Of a stretch of 64,000 nt of DNA, positions 58,624-64,000 are shown in pieces. A program made the position numbers and the translations under genes. Every line of letters begins with the position of its first letter. Positions within the stretch are counted from its first letter, which is position 1. The stretch covers positions 1 to 64,000 of the forward strand of contig DASVEE010000055.1 of the NCBI GenBank assembly GCA_036380735.1, given 5' to 3'. A model generated the notes under the pieces. It ran no database searches, was not told where the DNA came from, and saw only the letters and a program-made list of their open reading frames with translations. This DNA is from DASVEE01 sp036380735 (GTDB taxonomy: Bacteria; Acidobacteriota; Thermoanaerobaculia; Gp7-AA8).

Positions 58624-59475
58624 TTACCTTGTTTCGATCCCGAGTGCGCGCAGACGCTGCCGTGCGAGCGACGCTTCCTGCGAGCTCGGGTGTTCGTGGA
58701 TCACGTACTGCAGCTGGACGACGCCCTGCGAGCGCTCGCCGATGCTGATGTACGCGTATCCCTTCTTCAACAGAGCACCCGGAACCTTGTCGGATCTCGG
58801 GTATTTTGTGACGACGATGTCAAACTGCTGGATGGCCTCGCGATATTTCTTCTGCGAGAACAAACTTTCGCCGATCCAGTAGCTTGCGTTGTCCGCGAGC
58901 TCGGAATTGGGGTTCGCGGCGACGAAATCGCGAAAGCCTTCGATGGCCAGGTCGTAGTTCGAGCGCTGGTAGTCGCGATACGCCGCCTGGTAGACCTGCA
59001 TCGGGTCTTCCGTGGTCACCGGCGGCGGGACCGTGACCTCGCTGCCGGCGAGCGTACCGCCGGGCGTCGCGGTTCCGGGGGAGCCGGCGGCGGGGAACGG
59101 CTGCGCGGCCGGCTGCATCCCGTTGACGCGCGTCTGCAGGTCGGTGACGTCGCGCTGGACCTGCGTCAACTGCTGGACGGCGCGGTCGACGCGGTAGCCG
59201 ATCTGCTCCACGGCCCCTTGCGTGTTCTGCATCCGGTCGTCCATCTCGTCGACTTTGGCCACGAGGGTCGCGTTCGACTTCAGCAGCGTCTCGGTCTGCT
59301 CGGCGATGCGGGTGTTGACGTTCTGCACGTCCTGTTTCCCGGCCGCGTTGCGCTTGATGTTCGCCAGCTCTTCCTGCAGCTCGGCGATCTGCTGCTGCGC
59401 CATCTCGAAGTCCGACGTCGACACGCACGCCGTCGTCGCGAAAAGAAGGAGAAGAGCGGGAGCGAAATGTTTCAT
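58624..59475 (-). CDS. cpoB: Tol-Pal system protein CpoB/YbgF
   Basis: 283 residues. Lipobox-like TTAC (Cys17) makes it a likely lipoprotein, unlike E. coli CpoB. Residues 25-120 are a coiled coil (QQQIAELQEELANIKRN and following) for trimerisation; a Pro/Ala/Gly linker; then three TPRs (YQAAYRDYQRSNYDLAIEGF, NASYWIGESLFSQKKYREAI, LLKKGYAYISIGERSQGVV). It couples peptidoglycan synthesis with outer-membrane constriction. Last gene of the tol-pal operon, 4 bp after pal. Confidence 0.92.
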   Translation of the reverse strand: MKHFAPALLLLFATTACVSTSDFEMAQQQIAELQEELANIKRNAAGKQDVQNVNTRIAEQTETLLKSNATLVAKVDEMDDRMQNTQGAVEQIGYRVDRAVQQLTQVQRDVTDLQTRVNGMQPAAQPFPAAGSPGTATPGGTLAGSEVTVPPPVTTEDPMQVYQAAYRDYQRSNYDLAIEGFRDFVAANPNSELADNASYWIGESLFSQKKYREAIQQFDIVVTKYPRSDKVPGALLKKGYAYISIGERSQGVVQLQYVIHEHPSSQEASLARQRLRALGIETR

Positions 59476-59479
59476 GCGC

Positions 59480-60091
59480 TTACCTTCCGACGAGGACGAG
59501 ATGGCCGCGGCGGTTCTGCGCCCAGGCCGCTTCGTTGTGGCCTTCTTCGAACGGGCGCTCTTCGCCGTAGCTGACGGTGCGCAGGCGCGAGCCGTCGATG
59601 CCGAGGGTCATGAGGAACTCGCGGACGATGTTGGCGCGGCGGTCGCCGAGCGCGAGGTTGTACTGCTCGGTGCCGCGCTCGTCGCAGTGCCCTTCGATGA
59701 GCAGCGAGTACTGCGGGTGCGTGCGCAGCCAGTTCGCCGACGAGGTCAGCGCGGCCTGCGCGCCGGCGTCGAGCGTCGACTCGTCGTAGTTGAAGAAGGC
59801 GTCGCGGATGTAGCCCTTCTCCTGCGCCAGGCGGTTCAGCGCCTCGACGTCGCTCGGCAGCACTTCTTCCTGCGGCTCCTGGTCGACGAAGTCGGGGGGC
59901 TGCGTATCGACGCGCGTGGCGTTATCGGTCGTCTGCGTGACCGGCGGCAGGCCGACGTCGGGGGCACCGCTGGACGTCTCGGTCGGCGTCACCCGCGGCT
60001 CCACGTTCTTCTTCTTCGTGCGGCATGCGGGCGTGAGCACGATCGCGAGGATCGCGAGGCTCGTAAAGAACACTTTCCACATCTTGATCAT
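59480..60091 (-). CDS. pal: Peptidoglycan-associated lipoprotein Pal
   Basis: 203 residues. Lipobox LTPAC (Cys23), an acidic Pro/Thr linker (25-85), then the OmpA-like domain with FFNYDESTLD, IEGHCDERGTEQYNLALGDRRA and the Asp/Arg pair that binds diaminopimelate. C-terminal TVSYGEERPFEEGHNE is the usual tail. It tethers the outer membrane to the wall and exchanges TolB. Confidence 0.96.
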   Translation of the reverse strand: MIKMWKVFFTSLAILAIVLTPACRTKKKNVEPRVTPTETSSGAPDVGLPPVTQTTDNATRVDTQPPDFVDQEPQEEVLPSDVEALNRLAQEKGYIRDAFFNYDESTLDAGAQAALTSSANWLRTHPQYSLLIEGHCDERGTEQYNLALGDRRANIVREFLMTLGIDGSRLRTVSYGEERPFEEGHNEAAWAQNRRGHLVLVGR

Positions 60092-60155
60092 GCTGTTCGG
60101 ACTCCTGTTCGGATGATAGCTGAAGCGCTTCTGCTTCGATGGGCGAGATGAATTT

Positions 60156-61499
60156 TCACTCGGGCTTCTTCGACCAGTCGGGTTCCTTGTTTTCGCCGTT
60201 GAACGTCAACTGCAGCAGGTCGCTGCCGTCGGCGCGCATGCGGTAGATCTGCCATTTGCCGCTGCGGTTCGACTGGAAGGCGATCCATTGTCCGTCGGGC
60301 GACCACGTCGGCTGTTCGTTCGAGCCTTCGCCCGCGACGATGCGGCTTGCGCCGGTGATGATGTTGGCGATGCGGATCTGGAAGTTGCGGCCGACGCGCG
60401 AGGTGTAGGCGATGCGCTCGTTGTCGGGGGAGAACGTGGCGTCGTCGTTCCACTCGCCCTCGAACGACACGCGCCGTGTATTCGTCCCATCGGCGTCCAT
60501 GAGGTAGATCTGCGGTGAGCCGCTGCGGCCCGAGGTGAAGGCGATCTGGCGCCCGGTGGGGCTCCACTCCGGCGTCGATTCGATCGAGCCGGCCGTCGTC
60601 AGGCGGCGCAGGTCGGAGCCGTCGTCCTTGATCAGGTAGATGTCGGGGTTGCCGGCTTTCGAGCCGACGAACGCGATGTCGTTGGAGATCGGGGAGAACG
60701 TCGCCGAGGTGTTGAGGTTCAGCCCCGAGTGGACGCGCTGGCGTCCGCCGCCGCGGCGGTTGACGATGTACATGTCGCTCGTGCCGCGCGCGAACGAGGT
60801 GTAGACCATCCGCTCGTTGTCCGGCGACCAGCTCGGGAGGATCGACAGCGCTTTGTGGTTCGTGATCTGCCGCTGCTGCGCGCCGTCCCAGTCCATCAGC
60901 CAGATTTCCCACTGGCCGGTGCGGTTGGAGGCGAAGGCGATCTGCGTCATGAAGACGCTGGGGCGGCCGTTGAGCAGCTTCACCAGCTCGTTCGAGAGCG
61001 TGTGCGCGGTGCGCGTCAGCGCCGAGGCCTGGGCGCGGTAGCGCTTCCCGAGCTGCTCCGCGTTGGCCTGATCGAGGACGCGCGCTTCGATGACGTAGTC
61101 CTCCCCTTCACGCCAGATGTTCAGCTTCAGGTAGAGCTGCGCGTTGATGCGCTTCATGAGGTCGGGCGTGACCGGCACGCCCGGCGGAAGCGCGGCGATG
61201 GTGAAGATGCCGGAGTAGGCGAGGTCGCGCGTGAGCGGCCCGAAGAACGGCTCGCGGATCTCCTGCGCCGTGACCGCCACCGGAGGTGGACCGCTGGTCG
61301 GCCCGAGAGTGGGGAAGGGGACGGCGATGCTGACCGCCTGCGTCGCGCGCGACGGATCCATCGAGGAGGTGATGTCGGTCTGCGCGGCCAGGGGTGGCGC
61401 CATCAGGATCGACAGGACGAACAGGACAGACGGGATTTTCATGAGTCCCATAGGTCCCATTGCAGTGCGGCGGGAAAGACTGTTCATCAGTGTCTTCAT
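60156..61499 (-). CDS. tolB: Tol-Pal system protein TolB
   Basis: 447 residues. Periplasmic TolB: an N-terminal alpha/beta domain (DLAYSGIFTIAALP onwards) and a six-bladed propeller with repeated DxxPxWSPD motifs (LPSWSPDNERMVYTS, PEWSPTGRQIAFTS, TWSPDGQWIAFQSN). The ATG at 61499 overlaps the tonB/tolA-like stop. Residues 14-21 (AMGPMGLM) come from a type N repeat fragment, placing the signal peptide MKIPSVLFVLSILMAPPLAA at residues 20-39; the ATG at 61442 would remove the extension. Both starts are plausible. Confidence 0.93.
   Translation of the reverse strand: MKTLMNSLSRRTAMGPMGLMKIPSVLFVLSILMAPPLAAQTDITSSMDPSRATQAVSIAVPFPTLGPTSGPPPVAVTAQEIREPFFGPLTRDLAYSGIFTIAALPPGVPVTPDLMKRINAQLYLKLNIWREGEDYVIEARVLDQANAEQLGKRYRAQASALTRTAHTLSNELVKLLNGRPSVFMTQIAFASNRTGQWEIWLMDWDGAQQRQITNHKALSILPSWSPDNERMVYTSFARGTSDMYIVNRRGGGRQRVHSGLNLNTSATFSPISNDIAFVGSKAGNPDIYLIKDDGSDLRRLTTAGSIESTPEWSPTGRQIAFTSGRSGSPQIYLMDADGTNTRRVSFEGEWNDDATFSPDNERIAYTSRVGRNFQIRIANIITGASRIVAGEGSNEQPTWSPDGQWIAFQSNRSGKWQIYRMRADGSDLLQLTFNGENKEPDWSKKPE
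61442..61464. repeat. Type N fragment in the tolB N-terminus
   Basis: Two and a half units (GAGTCCCATAGGTCCCATTG on the plus strand). Encodes AMGPMGLM just before the signal peptide of TolB. Confidence 0.7.
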
Positions 61500-62275
61500 C
61501 GGAATGCCAGGTGAACTCCCAGGTAGCTGCCGTTGTACTTGTACGGAAGCGGGTTCAATGGATGGGCGCTGCGGACGGCGCTGAGGGCGGCGCGGTCGAA
61601 GGTGCCGTTGCCGCTCGGTTTTTCGATCTTGGCGTCGGTGACCGAGCCGTCGCGATGGATGCGGAAGTAGACGATGACGGTGGTGCCGGGCGGCACCTGC
61701 GGCCGGAACCAGTTGCTGCCGATCTTCCGGTGCATCGCCTCGATGTAGATGGTGTACGGGAAGTCGCCTCCTTCGAGGCCGGCGATGCCGGAGCCGCCGA
61801 GGGGGATGTCGGCGGGGACGCCGCCGGTGGTGTCGGTGGTGGCCGGGCCGGTCGCTGGCGGCGCTGTTTCGGTCCGCGCCGGGAGCGCCGGCGTCTCCGA
61901 CCCCTTCTTCGTCGAGCGGCCGAACGCCGACAGCGGGACGGTGTTCTTCTCCGGCGGCGCGGTGGCCGTGGTGACCGGCTTCACGGGCTCCGGCTTCGGC
62001 TCCTCGATGCGCGGCGTTTCCGGCTTCGGCTTCGGTTTCGGGGCGGCCGGCTTGGCCTGGGCCGGGGTCATGGCAGGCATCGCGGCTGACGTCTGCGAGG
62101 AGGCGAACTTGATGCTGACCATCTTCGCCGGCACCGGCGCCGGTGCATGCAGCGCGGCCCACACTGCCGCGCTGGCCAGCGCGCCGTGCAGGAGGAGCGA
62201 AACGACGACCGCCGGACCGGGTCCCGAGTCCAGCGCCGCGCGCCGGGCCAGGACCTCAGCGACGCGATCGTGCAT
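61496..62275 (-). CDS. TonB/TolA-like energy-coupling protein
   Basis: 259 residues. One N-terminal TM with the SHLS-like His (VVVSLLLHGALASAAVWAAL), a Pro/Lys/Glu-rich periplasm-spanning linker (KPAAPKPKPKPETP), and a C-terminal TonB-fold domain (YIEAMHRKIGSNWFRP, VIVYFRIHRDGSVTD). By position between tolR and tolB it fills the TolA role, though the C-terminal domain looks like the TonB family. Overlaps both neighbours. Confidence 0.9.
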   Translation of the reverse strand: MHDRVAEVLARRAALDSGPGPAVVVSLLLHGALASAAVWAALHAPAPVPAKMVSIKFASSQTSAAMPAMTPAQAKPAAPKPKPKPETPRIEEPKPEPVKPVTTATAPPEKNTVPLSAFGRSTKKGSETPALPARTETAPPATGPATTDTTGGVPADIPLGGSGIAGLEGGDFPYTIYIEAMHRKIGSNWFRPQVPPGTTVIVYFRIHRDGSVTDAKIEKPSGNGTFDRAALSAVRSAHPLNPLPYKYNGSYLGVHLAFR

Positions 62276-62702
62276 TGGCCTCTTTTTGCTGGGGTTGCGT
62301 CATCATGCCGAGCTGCTCCACACCCGCCCTGTTCATCACGTCCAGCACCGCCACGACGCGCCCGTACGGCACGCCCTCATCGGCTTCGAGCAGCGCGCGC
62401 TTCACCTTCTTCGCGCGCAGCATCGGGCCGAGTGTCATGTCCAGATTCCCCGAGCCGACGGCCGTCCCGTCGACGTAAACACCGCCGTTCGTCGTCACCG
62501 AGATCTTCGCAGGCGCGTTCGACGCCAACTCGAAGCTGCGGCCCTCCGCCTGCGGCAGCTCCACGTCCAGCCCCTGCGTCAGCATCGGCGCCGTCACCAT
62601 GAAGATGATGAGCAGCACGAGCATGACGTCGACCAGCGGCGTGACGTTGATCTCCGCCATGTCGCCAAGGTCGTCGTGGCTGTCGCCGATTCGGAAGGCC
62701 AT
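62256..62702 (-). CDS. tolR: ExbD/TolR biopolymer transport protein
   Basis: 148 residues. One TM with the proton-path Asp in INVTPLVDVMLVLLIIFMV, then a periplasmic domain (LDVELPQAEGRSFEL, VYVDGTAVGSG). Works with TolQ to energise the Tol complex. Overlaps the tonB/tolA-like gene by 20 bp. The long hairpin upstream separates it from tolQ. Confidence 0.94.
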   Translation of the reverse strand: MAFRIGDSHDDLGDMAEINVTPLVDVMLVLLIIFMVTAPMLTQGLDVELPQAEGRSFELASNAPAKISVTTNGGVYVDGTAVGSGNLDMTLGPMLRAKKVKRALLEADEGVPYGRVVAVLDVMNRAGVEQLGMMTQPQQKEANARSRR

Positions 62703-62743
62703 CGTTTTCGTTTAGACGAAGAAGCTGCGTCGCAGGTAACTGC

Positions 62744-62820
62744 GTTGTCCGTTTTCCGTTGTCCGTTGTCCGTGGCACACCGTGGAATCACGGACGACGG
62801 ACAACGGAAAACGGACAACC
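62744..62820. repeat. Heptamer hairpin, GTCCGTT variant
   Basis: Arms of GTCCGTT/TTCCGTT heptamers (62744-62772) and complement (62789-62820). The unit differs from GGTTTTC, but the architecture is the same. Lies between tolQ and tolR inside the operon. Confidence 0.85.
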
Positions 62821-62833
62821 ATCACGCCGATCA

Positions 62834-63493
62834 TCATCTGAAATTGCGTTCGGTCAGGTTCAGAAACTCCAGCGAAAAATCTTCCATCTCCCCGCGGGCG
62901 GCGCGCAGCCGGGCGACGAAATGGTTGTACGCCAAGAGCGCCGGGATCGCGGCAAACAGCCCCGCCGCGGTGTTGATCAGCGCCTCGGAGATCCCCGGTG
63001 CCACCGCCGTGATCGAGGTCGAGCCCGTTGCGCCGATCGTCTCGAATGCACCCATGATGCCCCACACGGTTCCGAAGAGGCCGATGAAGGGGGTGACGGC
63101 CGCCGTCGTCGCCAGGAAAGGGACCAGTTTGCCGAGGCGGGCCGCCTCGATGCGCGTGGCGCGCATCAGCGACCGCTCCACGCTGTCGAGCGATTTCACC
63201 ACCTGTTTGCCCCCCTCGGCGTGCGCGATCTGCGCCTCGATCTCCGCGTAGCCGGCCCGGAAGAGACCGACGACCGCGGCATGGGCGAGCGGCCCGAGGC
63301 CCGATTGCACGTCGACGAGGCGCTTCGCCTTACGGAAGAGCCCGACGAAGCGGCGCGAGGCCGTCTCCGAGCGCCGCATCCGTTGCCAGACGACGATCAT
63401 CACCGCCCACGACACCACCGAGAAGAGAAGAAGAATGCCGAGGACGGCTTTTCCCACCACCCCCGTGTTCCAGAACGCCGTCCAAAGCTGCAC
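62834..63493 (-). CDS. tolQ: TolQ/ExbB proton channel protein
   Basis: 219 residues from a GTG at 63493. Three TM segments: VVGKAVLGILLLFSVVSWAV, VPFLATTAAVTPFIGLFGTV and AGLFAAIPALLAYNHFVARL, with the GLFGTVWGIM motif and ALINTAAGLFAAIPA. The GTG (VQLWTAFWNTG) is chosen since a TAACTT box ends 7 nt upstream; the longer frame from 63610 has an unlikely N-terminus. First gene of the tol-pal operon. Confidence 0.93.
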   Translation of the reverse strand: MQLWTAFWNTGVVGKAVLGILLLFSVVSWAVMIVVWQRMRRSETASRRFVGLFRKAKRLVDVQSGLGPLAHAAVVGLFRAGYAEIEAQIAHAEGGKQVVKSLDSVERSLMRATRIEAARLGKLVPFLATTAAVTPFIGLFGTVWGIMGAFETIGATGSTSITAVAPGISEALINTAAGLFAAIPALLAYNHFVARLRAARGEMEDFSLEFLNLTERNFR

Positions 63494-63500
63494 GGACGGT

Positions 63501-63506
63501 AAGTTA
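63501..63506 (-). promoter_or_regulatory. -10 box TAACTT, leaderless-type
   Basis: TAACTT on the minus strand, 7 nt before the GTG of tolQ. Probable operon promoter. Confidence 0.45.
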
Positions 63507-63689
63507 TCACGTTCCGGAATCGCGATCCCGAAGCGCGGCGGCGCCGCCGCACCACCGCACTCCGGAAATCGGCTCCGGGTGTTCCTCGAGGAGGTGAGAT
63601 GAGTGCTCACTTGAAGGCGCCACGTCCGGAGAACGCGGGCCTCCGATAGCTAATCGCGCAAACGAGGGGAAAAGTACCTCAGGCACCCC

Positions 63690-63787
63690 CCTTTTGCCTC
63701 CACGCCGCGAAGAACGACTCAACGGCGCGAAAAGCCTACTGTTCGGCGCGAAAAACCGATTCAGCGGGGCGCAAAACCGATTGAGGC
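63690..63787. repeat. 21-bp degenerate repeats
   Basis: About four units of GGCGCGAAAANNCNNNTTC type at 21-bp steps (63732, 63753, 63773 and a weaker one before). The unit differs from the arrays at 85 and 33412. No gene is visible from 63494 to 64000. Confidence 0.65.
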
Positions 63788-63790
63788 AGC

Positions 63791-63960
63791 CGATAGGACG
63801 ATGGGACCTATGGGACGAATGGGACCTATAGGACCTATGACGCTCCGCGCCGGCGAAACTGTTGGGGTACGCGTTAGCGTCACCCGTCCCATAGGTCCCA
63901 TTCGTCCTATAGGTCCTATTCGTCCCATAGGTCCCATCGTCCCTATCCTTCCATCGTTCC
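63791..63960. repeat. Type N hairpin, long
   Basis: Left arm 63791-63838 with five units, a 40-bp loop (CGCTCCGCGCCGGCGAAACT onwards), right arm of seven units ending CCATCGTCCC, with CCATCGTTCC a few bases on at 63951. The largest copy in the window. Confidence 0.9.
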
Positions 63961-64000
63961 GGGTGAAATCACGCCAACCTCACCCGTCCGCAACACTTCT

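Overview
The window reads as one stretch of chromosome from a GC-rich Gram-negative bacterium. It carries an intact Tol-Pal system, an LptE-type lipoprotein, a CusCBA-type tripartite pump, TonB/ExbD proteins and many lipoproteins. The VWFA-related secreted protein at 56024, the secreted and beta-propeller-like proteins, and the gene mix point to Acidobacteriota. That placement is inference from family content, not a phylogeny. Coding density is high, genes sit on both strands, and I saw no rRNA or tRNA gene, phage or insertion sequence with a transposase.

Layout. 1-8157: a 21-bp repeat array, a DUF1203 gene, then a heavy-metal efflux operon (small Cys-rich exported protein, CusC, CusB, CusA, a cupredoxin-like lipoprotein) and an OsmC protein. 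8488-16161: the most interesting locus. A 1336-residue protein made almost entirely of Cys/Thr repeats is followed by a UUCG-loop terminator and then three overlapping genes: a phosphotransferase-fold kinase, a HopA1-family protein and a LanC-like cyclase. This is the enzyme set of class V lanthipeptide synthesis, beside a candidate precursor some twenty times longer than a normal one. 16227-26852: a secreted protein, a polytopic membrane protein, a four-module pullulanase, and a MacA-like adaptor with two MacB-type permeases lacking an ATPase. 26904-35769: RRM protein, NtrC-type regulator, glutamate racemase, acetyltransferase, B12-binding protein, enoyl-CoA hydratase, methylcrotonyl-CoA carboxylase beta subunit, an orphaned antitoxin next to a toxin remnant, HAD phosphatase, pirin. 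35855-50750: zinc-ribbon protein, an outer-membrane barrel with a CX4CH lipoprotein, HEAT protein, beta-propeller-like protein, GAF/HD-GYP protein, membrane protein, NlpC/P60, receiver, DUF4097-like protein with an ABC permease and ATPase, esterase. 50938-64000: SSB, Dtd, BrnTA toxin-antitoxin pair, LeuS-LptE, VWFA protein, S20, and the tol-pal operon (tolQ-tolR-tonB/tolA-tolB-pal-cpoB) on the minus strand.

Two genome-wide features cut across this. First, gaps between genes are packed with hairpins whose arms are tandem 9-bp units (type N, about 19 sites) or 7-bp units (types H1 and H2, about 8 sites). Several of these lie inside genes in frame: in cusA, in the lanthipeptide kinase between its catalytic loop and metal-binding Asp, in an ABC permease, in the lptE signal peptide and in the tolB N-terminus. 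Second, about fifteen genes have a TANNNT-like -10 box ending only 7-10 nt before the start codon, which predicts leaderless mRNAs and corrects several gene starts.
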